Shown here in pieces: positions 15,668 through 31,150 of a stretch of 64,000 nt of DNA. The stretch's first letter is position 1; each line of letters begins with the position of its first letter. The position numbers and the translations under genes are program-made. The notes beneath the pieces were generated by a model that did no database searches, had not been told where the DNA came from, and saw only the letters and a list, made by a program, of their open reading frames with translations. Source of the stretch: Epiperipatus broadwayi (taxonomy: Eukaryota > Onychophora > Udeonychophora > Euonychophora > Peripatidae); the NCBI GenBank assembly GCA_028023455.1, contig JAQFVV010012405.1, positions 1 through 64,000 of the forward strand, given 5' to 3'.

Positions 15668-16166
15668 GTGAATAATATTTACTAAGGCTGTAACCTCAAG
15701 AATGTGCATATAAAAATATGATATTAGGGATCTCTGCAGGTTTTAACCACATGCTTACATTTTGGGAGAAAAGAAAGGAGCCCTTAGTTACTTTAATTTA
15801 CTTTCTATATAAATAGTTGAAGCTGAAGTGGTTAGATCTGAGAGTGGGAAGCTCTTCAATACTTCACTGATTAAGTCCACATTTCTTATTACACATCAAT
15901 ACTCGTGAAATCTTTTGATTTACAATGAGTCAATGGAAAGATCTTATAGTTGGAAATATATTATGATAATTTAAAGTTTCACACTGTCAGATCTAACTGT
16001 TTCAGCTTCACCTATTTATATATAAAGTAGGTTGAAGTAAAGAAGCATTCCCCTCTTTTCTTTCAAAATGTAAGCTTGTGGTTAAGACCTGCAGAGGTCC
16101 CTACTATCACATTTTTATGCACATATTATTGAGGTTACAGCCTTAGTAAATATTACTTATGTAATC
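15668..16166. mobile_element. Long inverted-repeat element (MITE-like or fold-back), about 500 bp
   Basis: Two arms of about 180 bases (15668-15848 and 15985-16166) are imperfect reverse complements. Each starts from ATATTTACTAAGGCTGTAACC and ends near the motif GTTAGATCTGA. The loop of about 136 bases has no ORF. TA flanks both ends, as expected of TA-targeting DNA transposons, but the same inverted form could arise by the head-to-head process seen in nearby PLEs. A short relative lies at 14366-14510. Confidence 0.65.
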
Positions 16167-16240
16167 AATGTGTGTTTAAATAAATTTATAAAAAATGTGA
16201 AATAAAAGCTGATGTATTTAACTTCTGATTACTATTTGTA

Positions 16241-16352
16241 ATCTAACAGTTTTTCTTTGAAAAGTTAACATTGACAATGGTGTATACTATTCCATCAAAA
16301 CATTAGAATTAATTCCAACTAACACATGGTTTAACCCAAAAACTATTGTATT
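16241..16352 (+). repeat. Inverted copy of the PLE tail at 15247-15355
   Basis: The block TCTTTGAAAAGTTAAC near 16252 and the later GTTTAACCCAAAAACTATT reappear as reverse complements at 15247-15355. The pair thus flanks the 15356-16240 interval with 3' ends pointing outward. Confidence 0.7.
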
Positions 16353-16493
16353 TTTCCATGTGTCATAGCATCAGCCAGGAGGTGAGGCCACAACAACCTT
16401 CTGCAACCAACTGCTTGCAAGGCAACTGTGCTGACCTCTCAGCTAACAATATTTGACAAAACTATTTGATTTACATCATATAATCATGAAAAC

Positions 16494-16670
<177 letters not shown>

Positions 16671-16754
<84 letters not shown>
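16671..16754. repeat. (TA)n microsatellite
   Basis: About 84 bases of TA form the right border of the 80-base island. Confidence 0.95.
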
Positions 16755-16756
<2 letters not shown>

Positions 16757-18154
16757 CGTTGATTTACTTAATTTATATAAATTTATAGTAGTTGTTTTTA
16801 TTTTTAATGATGAATTCTGTCGTTTTAATTAAAATTGATGTGGAGATGGAAATAAGTTATTTAGAGGCAATAGAGCATTTAAAAAATTATTACAAATATA
16901 AAAATACATCTAAGTATTAATCTGAAAAAAAAAATCTAATCAGGAGTATAAATATAGAAAAATAATTAAAACTATTAAGAATATTTGTAATACTAAAAAA
17001 AATTACAATATGTTGAGAAGATATAATGTATTCTAATGATTATATAGATAGAATATAATATGATATAAAAATGAAGAATATAATGAATTATTAAGAAATC
17101 TTAGTAATATATTAAAACGAAATATATAAAATTACTAATTAAAATGGAAAAATAGATAATAATTAATATAAATTAATATGAATTATTATGTTATTCTTCT
17201 AATAAAAATCTATATATTTTTAATAACGTTAAAATTCACAAAGATAATAAATTCATTGAAATTACTATTTCATTTTTTACGATTTTATCCTACAGACATT
17301 TTGGAAGTATTTAAAATATGTATAGCATATTTTATACAATATATAGAATATTATATTAAAAAATACAGATGGTATTATATAAAATTAAGAAATATAAAAT
17401 TAAATAGACACCGAAATGTAATTGCAATGTATATAAAACAAATATATCCAAGTATTACACGAAATAAATATGAAGATATTAATTCAAAAATTATATCAAA
17501 ATAAAAATAATATAAATATGATAAATATTATGGGAAAATGTTTAACATTGATACACACAATTTGTATTTTAAATATATTAAAGAATAATGGAATAGACTT
17601 AAAAATGAGTAATATTTTGTGCCAAAAGAGTTTAATAGCATCATTATTTATAAAAGAATTAGAAATTAATTTAATTAAACAGAATAATGAATAAACAACA
17701 CTGATTTTAAATATAATACTGATATTTTAACAATTAGCAATAAAAGAACTATGAATATTTATAATAATTTCAATAATAATAATATTTATAATATTAAATT
17801 TATGAAAGTAGAATTTGGCATCAATACAAAATGTTTAGATATAAAAAAAAAATATAAATAACCATAACAAAATTATATTAAAACATTTTTACTGAAGAAG
17901 ATACATTAAAAAAAATAATTTCCATAAAGGCAGGTTGCAGAACATAGCAGTTATTTATAATCTTAAATATAAAAATGATAAATATAATAATGAGAAAAAT
18001 ATAACTAATTTACTAAGAGTTTATTAAATTGCATATAAAATTAGAATACAATCTTAAAATATTAACATCATGCATTTTAATGACAAAAATCTACATTAAG
18101 TAATGATAATTCGAATCAAAATATTATTATTGCTACTACTACTTATAATAATAA
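16755..18154. other. AT-rich stretch, unrecognised, possibly decayed coding DNA
   Basis: The start (ATCGTTGATTTACTTAATTT) is similar to the sequence after the short inverted-repeat element at about 14520, which suggests a shared repeat. Open frames at 17178-17504 and 17470-17694 are rich in I, K, N and Y without motifs I recognise. They may be relics of an AT-biased element or chance. I assign no function. Confidence 0.35.
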
Positions 18155-18304
<150 letters not shown>

Positions 18305-18582
18305 GCTGTTGGTGGTGATGGTGTGTTATTATGTATGCAATGGCATATTAATGGTTAACAGATTGTATTAACATAAAGAATTGCATAAATTATTTACCAA
18401 AAAATGATTTTGTATTTTATTCAAAACATATATATATATATGATAAACAAAAATGCAAGTTAAAAAACTTGCTAACGCTTGTATTTATGTCCACAGATGG
18501 CGTTCTACCAAAAACGCCCATCAAGCATATGTTTTGTTTACATAAACGTCAGAGTAGTTAGTATTCACTATCTCTAACTATA

Positions 18583-18640
18583 ATTCCACTTTCAGATCAT
18601 GATTTCAAGCTATTTGCTATCATCAGTGAAAGACAGGAAT
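18583..18640 (-). ncRNA. Type I hammerhead ribozyme, unit 1 (core intact)
   Basis: On the minus strand the order is stem I outer AUUCC, internal loop UGU, stem I inner CUUUCA, core CUGAUGA, stem II AGC/GCU with loop AAAUA, core GAAA, stem III closing A-U plus UC/GA with a tiny loop, cleavage nucleotide C17, and then UGAAAG and GGAAU closing stem I. All invariant core bases are present. The weak point is the U-U opposition at the base of stem II, where natural hammerheads usually have G-C. The asymmetric internal loop in stem I could make the usual contact with loop II. Confidence 0.8.
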
Positions 18641-18991
18641 AAAGAAACTAGATCTAAATACAAACTCTGAGCGTTTATGAAACAATTTCTATTCAGCTTG
18701 CAAGCATGAATTTTTTAGACACGTAATGTCTTCAAACTCAGCATAGCAAACCAGATAGCTATATGGGTCTGATCTCAGTTCAGCATCACCACATAGTAGA
18801 AGCCTCTGCAATCTATATCATTGCAAGAAAGACCTCAAAGATACATTTATGATAAACAAAAATGCAAGTTAAAAAACTTGCTAACGCTTGTATTTATGTC
18901 CACAGATGGCGTTCTACCAAAAACGCCCATCAAGCATATGTTTTGTTTACATAAACGTCAGAGTAGTTAGTATTCACTATCTCTAACTATA

Positions 18992-19049
18992 ATTCCACTT
19001 TCAAATCATGATTTCAAGCTATTTGCTATCGTCAGTGAAAGACAGGAAT
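18992..19049 (-). ncRNA. Type I hammerhead ribozyme, unit 2 (core intact, U at cleavage site)
   Basis: Exactly 409 bp from unit 1 with the same stems. The core is CUGACGA, a change at the variable position 7 that is tolerated. The cleavage nucleotide is U instead of C, still within the NUH rule but usually slower. Confidence 0.75.
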
Positions 19050-19276
19050 AAAGAAACTAGATCTAAATACAAACTCTGAGCGTTTATGAAACAATTTCTA
19101 TTCAGCTTGCAAGGCTTCTACTATGTGGTGATGCTGAACTGAGATCAGACCCATATAGCTATCTGGTTTGCTATGCTGAGTTTGAAGACATTACGTGTCT
19201 AAAAAATTCATGCTTGCAAGCTGAATAGAAATTGTTTCATAAACGCTCAGAGTTTGTATTTAGATCTAGTTTCTTT

Positions 19277-19334
19277 ATTCCTGTCTTTCACTGACAATAG
19301 CAAATAGCTTGAAATCATGATCTGAAAGTGGAAT
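19277..19334 (+). ncRNA. Hammerhead ribozyme, unit 3 (core mutated)
   Basis: The stems match unit 1, but the core reads CUGACAA. The G at position 8, needed for general-acid catalysis, is A. This copy should be inactive unless the change is a sequencing error. Confidence 0.75.
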
Positions 19335-19685
19335 TATAGTTAGAGATAGTGAATACTAAATACTCTGACGTTTATGTAAACAAAACATACGCTTGATGGG
19401 CGTTTTTGGTAGAACGCCATCTGTGGACATAAATACAAGCGTTAGCAAGTTTTTTAACTTGCATTTTTGTTTATCATAAATGTACCTTTGAGGTCTTTCT
19501 TGCAATGATATAGATTGCAGAGGCTTCTACTATGTGGTGATGCTGAACTGAGATCAGACCCATATAGCTATCTGGTTTGCTATGCTGAGTTTGAAAACAT
19601 TACGTGTCTAAAAAATTCACGCTTGCAAGCTGAATAGAAATTGTTTCATAAATGCTCAGAGTTTGTATTTAGATCTAGTTTCTTT

Positions 19686-19743
19686 ATTCCTGTCTTTCAC
19701 TGACGATAGCAAATAGCTTGAAATCATGATCTGAAAGTGGAAT
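19686..19743 (+). ncRNA. Type I hammerhead ribozyme, unit 4 (core intact)
   Basis: Exactly 409 bp after unit 3. The core is CUGACGA and GAAA with C at the cleavage site and the same two-part stem I. It should be self-cleaving if the U-U base of stem II is tolerated. Confidence 0.78.
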
Positions 19744-19833
19744 TATAGTTAGAGATAGTGAATACTAACTACTCTGACGTTTATGTAAACAAAACATACG
19801 CTTGATGGGCGTTTTTGGTAGAACGCCATCTGT

Positions 19834-19835
<2 letters not shown>

Positions 19836-19885
<50 letters not shown>
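19836..19885. repeat. (TA)n microsatellite between ribozyme array and PLE
   Basis: About 50 bases of TA separate the outward 3' end of the ribozyme array from the outward 3' end of the next PLE. Confidence 0.95.
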
Positions 19886-19888
<3 letters not shown>

Positions 19889-20493
19889 ATAAATAAAGTT
19901 TGATATCTGTATTCATTTCACAATATATGTAATATACAAATCAATATATATATATATCAAAATACAGTACAATTTATATAAATTATATTCTTTTAGAAGT
20001 ACTTTTGACTATACACTTTGTAGTCTTTATCAACTATATAACGTTGAATAATCAAAACGAGACAACCCTTAACAATACCCATAGTTCAATTCAGATTTCC
20101 CACAATTCTGTTATCTTAACATTTGATGACTGGCAATTCATTAACATTTGATGATTTCTTGAAATCAACATAGCCTCTTTTATTTTACGTTTATTATGAC
20201 AACGTTCAATTTGAATAATTTTCATATTTTTATAATCAAATTTAAATCCATATTGACAAGATTTATTATGATCAAATATAACAGATGATGAAGGTTTATT
20301 TACATCTGTTCCATATTGATTCTCTTTTTGAATTCTATTATATAAAAGCATATGTTCTTTTATTCTCTTCTCAAATGTACACTTAGATTCACCAATGTAT
20401 TGTACGCCGCATCCACAAAGTGTATAGTTGAAAGTACTTCTAAAAGAATATAATTTATAAATTGTACTGTATTTTGATATATATATTGATTTG

Positions 20494-20500
<7 letters not shown>
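19886..20500 (-). pseudogene. Fold-back PLE fragment with GIY-YIG domain
   Basis: On the minus strand 20430-20091 encodes an open GIY-YIG domain: YTLCGCGVQYIGESK, FEKRIKEHMLLYNRIQ, an HN.SC.YGF block and KIKEAMLISRN. It is about 110 residues and lacks the RT. The non-coding tail is 20090-19886. A 91-base part of this tail (19931-20021) reappears inverted at 20415-20500, fused to the 5' side of the domain, so the unit can fold back on itself. (TA)n arrays lie on both sides. It is related to the copy at 8999-10020. Confidence 0.8.

Positions 20501-20581
<81 letters not shown>
20501..20581. repeat. (TA)n microsatellite
   Basis: About 80 bases of TA abut the inverted tail of the fold-back PLE. 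Confidence 0.95.
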
Positions 20582-20582
<1 letters not shown>

Positions 20583-21927
20583 CATTTTTATATAATGATA
20601 TTGTATATCAGTGTAGTATTATGTTATTTTCAGCTTTCTTTCCCACTGATAATTGAAGCAAGATAGTATTTTTTTTTAGATTTTATCGTATTTCTCTAAA
20701 GAACTTTTTATATTTTTTTAATTTTTAAAGACAGTCAATTATCAAGAATAATAATTATCTTACAAAGTAAAAAAATATTTTTGAACATTTTTTTTTCATC
20801 AATGGAATTTCATAGAAATAGTTTGAACATATTTATATTAGATGATAGTCATGTGTTATGTGGAATCTGAATTATGATTTCTACAAAAACGGCTTTATTT
20901 TGTTATTGAGAGTACTTTTAAAAATGCATCAGTATGACTGTTGATTATACTATGTAAACAATAATCTCATATTATAATAAAAAATCACATGGAGAACAAA
21001 AAATTATCTAAATGTTAGTAAAATTAAACATAACTTAAGTAAATCTTAGAACTGTATTCGACTATTCAAAAGAGAGAGAGAATTTTTAAAAAAGTACACA
21101 ACAATTTTTCTAACTCAGTAACTAAGTATGAAAATATTTTATTGTCTATTAAGATGCACAGAAACTCTACTACTTTTTCACAATATAATGACAAGTTATA
21201 TAAAATAATATGTGCCTAAGAAATACATATACAAAGTCTATGATTAATCTCTCAGATGTTTGTGCGGTATAGTTTAAATCGAACACTTAACAGTTTTATT
21301 CAAAATAGATTTTTTAACACAAATAATATTAATCACCATTAATTACCAACTGAAAAAAAAAAAAAAAACAGGCGAAAAAAATCAATAACACACATTTCAT
21401 CATCCTAGGATTTTATTCAATTAAATGAGCAGCAATAAAATATATATGGTTTATTGATTGGCCTACCATATAGCTATAAGTTCATTTTTATTTAAGTTTA
21501 CTAATTTTTACAATAATATTACTAATGCTATTTCAATGTTATAATCAATTTTATTTTTCTTTGAAAAAATTATAATATAGCCTTTTCAATATATTTTTGT
21601 ATTCTTATTAGTTTTACTTGATTTTAAATTTAAACTCCATAGTTGACCCGTGACATGTCAAAGTATTGGTTTAAAATATTTTAAACATAATGTTAATATT
21701 CTCATGTGATATTTTTATTCTTTTTATTTTTGTATTCCATTTCTTTTAACTGTTTAATTGAATAAATAAACTCAATGTGATACATTTTATTTCTTTTCTC
21801 TGTCCATTCATTAAAGTATGTCTAAACAGTTAAATTATGTGAATATTATTCTAATATTTTAAAGTTTTCTTCCAGCTGGATAAATTCACACAAAATCAAT
21901 TAATAATTATCAAATGTTGTAATATAT
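20582..21927. other. Gene-free AT-rich stretch
   Basis: I see nothing supportable here beyond short homopolymer runs such as the A-run near 21353-21368. Confidence 0.6.
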
Positions 21928-25346
<3,419 letters not shown>

Positions 25347-25510
25347 AGATAAATAAATAGTAATATAAAATCAAAACTACCCCAAATCTAAAATTAAACC
25401 AGACCAGAATAAAAATAATATTAAAACACAACCTAAGGTTTCACTGCTACAAGCAGACTTCTCAAGTGTAAAGAAATAATAATAAAAAAAAACACACATT
25501 ATATATACTA

Positions 25511-27145
25511 TTAAAAACTACCCACAAATCCATTCACTTCCCATCCACCCTTAATATTAAAAGAACTCTTAAATAAGTTAATTGCTTCAGAATCATAAAT
25601 TTTCAATAATAAAGACTCTTTAATTCTTCTTTTGATTTCATTTCTCTCAAAGAAGACAACCTTAGCTTCATCAAAATCAATAGTGTGGCCTGTATCTTTT
25701 TCATGGACATACAAAGCAGAACTAAGATATCTATTTTTAACTCTACTTTTATGAACCTTTACTCTTTCATTTAAACTCAAACTACTCTGACCTATGTAAA
25801 CCTTCTTACAAAATAAACAAGGAATAAAATATACCACACCAGGAATAGTCTTTCTATCAAAAACTTCCTTTGTATTATTCAATAAATTATTCAATGTAAC
25901 ACCCCTTTTCCAAGCAATTTTCTTATTTCCAAACAATTTACTATTTCTACACACAATTTTATAAGAAGACAATTTAAATGGCAAAGAAATAAAATCATAT
26001 TTTTCTTTAACCTTTACATCCTTACAAATATTACTATTAAATAAAATACTTTTAACAAATTTATCAGAGTATCCAACACTTAAATAATCTTTATAAAATT
26101 GATATTTCTGAAACAAAGCTACCCCACTAGAATTATTTAATTTAATATTCCTATGACAATAATTCCTTAAAGCAGCTACTTTATGAGATACAGACTGATA
26201 GCTATCAGGTTTAATTATAGATCTTAATTCTTTACTTTTAACTAAATGACTGCACAATAAACAATTAGTTTCTATATTTCTAATCACCAAAAGATCTAAA
26301 AATTTTAACTTACCAAAATCTAACCCCCCTCCTTCTAACACAAATTTTATAGAAGGATCAAAACAATTAAACTCATTTACAAATTCCTTCAATTTACCAT
26401 TCTCAACAACAAATAAACAATCATCAACATATCTGACAAATAATTTTACATATAAACAATTCTTTTTAATAATAATTTCCTCTTCCATAAAACTAATATA
26501 AACTGAACATACTAAAGGAGAAATAATATAACCTATTATCCACCCTTCCTTAATCTTATAAAAATTACCTTTATAAGTAAAATACATAGAATCTTCCAAT
26601 AACAAAAGCAAATCTTTAATTACCTTAATTTTATTTTTTGATAAAGAACTTTTCTTAATCAATACAGACAAAAGAACATCAATACTGCTTAACCTATTAA
26701 CAGACTGATACATATTTTCAATATCTAAACTTCCAAATACCCAACTACTTTCCATTTTAAAATTATTAATCTTATCAAAAGCCTCAAAAGAAGAAGAAAC
26801 TGTGTACTGACCAAAATCAACAAATTGTTTTAAAAAATTATTCAAGAATCTAGAAATACCTTCTACAACACTACCTGTAAAATCAAAAATAAATCTTAAA
26901 GGAAAACCATCTTTATGAGTTTTAATATTCACAAACATCTTAGCTGATGTAAAATCATTAGGATAGCATTTTAAATAATCTACTCTATTAAAAATTTTTA
27001 AATTAACCATTTTCTTCATAATATCTATCAATTTTCTTTTAATCAAATTACCTGGATTTTTATCTAACAACATATATTTACCATTATTTAATTCTCTATC
27101 CATTTTCTCTTTGAAATCATCTCCTTTTATAATAACAAACCTACC
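25511..27145 (-). CDS. Penelope-like reverse transcriptase plus GIY-YIG endonuclease, 5'-truncated, otherwise open
   Basis: From the first methionine (27103) the frame is open for 530 residues, and it stays open upstream into the palindrome centre, so the true N-terminus is missing. The RT palm begins with FGSLDIENMYQSV (catalytic D at about 127), then GYIISPLVCSVYISF (about 191-205) and FVRYVDDCLFV (YVDD at about 225-228), then KFLDLLVIRN. A linker of about 130 residues leads to the GIY-YIG domain: GVVYFIPCLFCKKVYIGQ (422-439), catalytic arginine in LNERVKVHK (about 447) and glutamate in RRIKESLLLK (about 496). PLE enzymes nick DNA and prime reverse transcription at the target. The complete downstream frame suggests recent activity. 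Confidence 0.88.
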   Translation of the reverse strand, partial: GRFVIIKGDDFKEKMDRELNNGKYMLLDKNPGNLIKRKLIDIMKKMVNLKIFNRVDYLKCYPNDFTSAKMFVNIKTHKDGFPLRFIFDFTGSVVEGISRFLNNFLKQFVDFGQYTVSSSFEAFDKINNFKMESSWVFGSLDIENMYQSVNRLSSIDVLLSVLIKKSSLSKNKIKVIKDLLLLLEDSMYFTYKGNFYKIKEGWIIGYIISPLVCSVYISFMEEEIIIKKNCLYVKLFVRYVDDCLFVVENGKLKEFVNEFNCFDPSIKFVLEGGGLDFGKLKFLDLLVIRNIETNCLLCSHLVKSKELRSIIKPDSYQSVSHKVAALRNYCHRNIKLNNSSGVALFQKYQFYKDYLSVGYSDKFVKSILFNSNICKDVKVKEKYDFISLPFKLSSYKIVCRNSKLFGNKKIAWKRGVTLNNLLNNTKEVFDRKTIPGVVYFIPCLFCKKVYIGQSSLSLNERVKVHKSRVKNRYLSSALYVHEKDTGHTIDFDEAKVVFFERNEIKRRIKESLLLKIYDSEAINLFKSSFNIKGGWEVNGFVGSF

Positions 27146-27186
27146 NNNNNNNNNNNNNNNNNNNNNNNNNNNNNNNAATCATTTCA

Positions 27187-28835
27187 AAATCACAAACTGG
27201 TAGGTTTGTTATTATGAAAGGAGATGATTTCAAAGAGAAAATGGATAGAGAATTAAATAATGGTAAATATATGTTGTTAGATAAAAATCCAGGTAATTTG
27301 ATTAAAAGAAAATTGATAGATATTATGAAGAAAATGGTTAATTTAAAAATTTTTAATAGAGTAGATTATTTAAAATGCTATCCTAATGATTTTACATCAG
27401 CTAAGATGTTTGTGAATATTAAAACTCATAAAGATGGTTTTCCTTTAAGATTTATTTTTGATTTTACAGGTAGTGTTGTAGAAGGTATTTCTAGATTCTT
27501 GAATAATTTTTTAAAACAATTTGTTGATTTTGGTCAGTACACAGTTTCTTCTTCTTTTGAGGCTTTTGATAAGATTAATAATTTTAAAAATGGAAAGTAG
27601 TTGGGTATTTGGAAGTTTAGATATTGAAAATATGTATCAGTCTGTTAATAGGTTAAGCAGTATTGATGTTCTTTTGTCTGTATTGATTAAGAAAAGTTCT
27701 TTATCAAAAAATAAAATTAAGGTAATTAAAGATTTGCTTTTGTTATTGGAAGATTCTATGTATTTTACTTATAAAGGTAATTTTTATAAGATTAAGGAAG
27801 GGTGGATAATAGGTTATATTATTTCTCCTTTAGTATGTTCAGTTTATATTAGTTTTATGGAAGAGGAAATTATTATTAAAAAGAATTGTTTATATGTAAA
27901 ATTATTTGTCAGATATGTTGATGATTGTTTATTTGTTGTTGAGAATGGTAAATTGAAGGAATTTGTAAATGAGTTTAATTGTTTTGATCCTTCTATAAAA
28001 TTTGTGTTAGAAGGAGGGGGGTTAGATTTTGGTAAGTTAAAATTTTTAGATCTTTTGGTGATTAGAAATATAGAAACTAATTGTTTATTGTGCAGTCATT
28101 TAGTTAAAAGTAAAGAATTAAGATCTATAATTAAACCTGATAGCTATCAGTCTGTATCTCATAAAGTAGCTGCTTTAAGGAATTATTGTCATAGGAATAT
28201 TAAATTAAATAATTCTAGTGGGGTAGCTTTGTTTCAGAAATATCAATTTTATAAAGATTATTTAAGTGTTGGATACTCTGATAAATTTGTTAAAAGTATT
28301 TTATTTAATAGTAATATTTGTAAGGATGTAAAGGTTAAAGAAAAATATGATTTTATTTCTTTGCCATTTAAATTGTCTTCTTATAAAATTGTGTGTAGAA
28401 ATAGTAAATTGTTTGGAAATAAGAAAATTGCTTGGAAAAGGGGGTGTTACATTGAATAATTTATTGAATAATACAAAGGAAGTTTTTGATAGAAAGACTA
28501 TTCCTGGTGTGGTATATTTTATTCCTTGTTTATTTTGTAAGAAGGTTTACATAGGTCAGAGTAGTTTGAGTTTAAATGAAAGAGTAAAGGTTCATAAAAG
28601 TAGAGTTAAAAATAGATATCTTAGTTCTGCTTTGTATGTCCATGAAAAAGATACAGGCCACACTATTGATTTTGATGAAGCTAAGGTTGTCTTCTTTGAG
28701 AGAAATGAAATCAAAAGAAGAATTAAAGAGTCTTTATTATTGAAAATTTATGATTCTGAAGCAATTAACTTATTTAAGAGTTCTTTTAATATTAAGGGTG
28801 GATGGGAAGTGAATGGATTTGTGGGTAGTTTTTAA
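27187..28835 (+). pseudogene. Right-arm copy of the PLE, two frameshifts
   Basis: It carries the same protein as the left arm, split into three overlapping frames (to 27600, 27521-28459, 28347-28835). One extra A near 27586-27590 and one extra G near 28440-28444 cause both breaks. Because both lie in homopolymers, base-calling error is as likely as true mutation. If they are errors, this arm also encodes the full truncated enzyme. Confidence 0.85.
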
Positions 28836-28978
28836 TAGTATATATAATGTGTGTTTTTTTTTTTTTTTATTATTTCTTTACACTTGAGAAGTCTGCTTGT
28901 AGCAGTGAAACCTTAGGTTGTGTTTTAATATTATTTTTATTCTGGTCTGGTTTAATTTTAGATTTGGGGGTAGTTTTG

Positions 28979-30366
<1,388 letters not shown>

Positions 30367-31090
30367 CTAACTGGTTAATTTTTCTAAAGTATGTTGATAA
30401 TCACTAATCAGTTCTTGAAATTGTTCCTCCAGTTGATTAATCATTGATCATTATTAAAGACATTCAGTTTACTTGGACTAAAAACCCTCAATAACTTAGC
30501 CAAATAAAATTTCTGCTTCTGATATGGAATACTCAAACACTTTTTAATATCCAATCAAAAATTTTGTAGCAAGAAATCTAAGGATTTTGTAAATACACCT
30601 AGCCTGTTTTTTGTTTATCTTCAGTTTCTCTTTTGCTTCAAATGCCATTTCATCAGAAAGGCCTTTGTAAAGCGGAATGGCTTGAAAAATTTTCAATTTT
30701 AAACAAGTTTTGGTATCAACATAATCTTGAAGATGTTGAAGCTTTTAGAGGGAGCTTCAACTGTTATATCCAAAACATCATTGTGACCTATGTAATCATT
30801 ATATATAGTTTGAAGAAAATGTTTTTGGTGACCCTGCTTCTGGAAAGGTGGTATGATCAACATCTGACCTATTCATGGTTGGATTCTATTTAGATAAGCA
30901 TAATAGAGATAAATAGTGGCATTATCCAACAACAACCCAAGAAACATCACTATTTTTGTACTGTTAAAATACAAGATAGTAATGCCACCTTTCATCTTCA
31001 TTATCTATAAAGGAATTGCATCAATATACCATAACACAAATGTTTGTAGTCTTTCATGATAAGACTGAAGTCCAGGAGTATTTAAATTAG

Positions 31091-31150
<60 letters not shown>

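Larger units (their letters stand above)
18441..19835. mobile_element. Head-to-head array of a 409-bp hammerhead-ribozyme repeat (retrozyme-like)
   Basis: The unit repeats with an exact 409-bp period: TGATAAAC starts at 18441 and 18850, and GCTTCTACTATG starts at 19114 and 19523. The left block (18441-19113, about 1.65 units) has its ribozyme on the minus strand. The right block (19114-19835, about 1.75 units) is the reverse complement, with its ribozyme on the plus strand. The units differ at only a few bases. No ORF is present. Each unit also has two strong hairpins, GCAAGTT-AAAA-AACTTGC (18455-18472) and GGCGTT/AACGCC (18499-18518). Small tandem repeats with type I hammerheads are the hallmark of animal retrozymes, non-coding retroelements that produce circular RNAs. 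Membership is inferred from structure alone. Confidence 0.8.

Noticed and set aside
15668-16166. Hammerhead ribozyme inside the long inverted-repeat element
   Set aside because: CTGATTA and CTGCAGG resemble the core, but no GAAA with matching stems was found at workable spacing.
18441-19835. CRISPR array or satellite DNA as explanation for the 409-bp repeat
   Set aside because: Units are long, lack spacer structure, invert in the middle and contain a folded ribozyme. A plain satellite would not explain the head-to-head form.
30633-30893. 86-residue plus-strand frame
   Set aside because: It is antisense to the HAT1 pseudogene.
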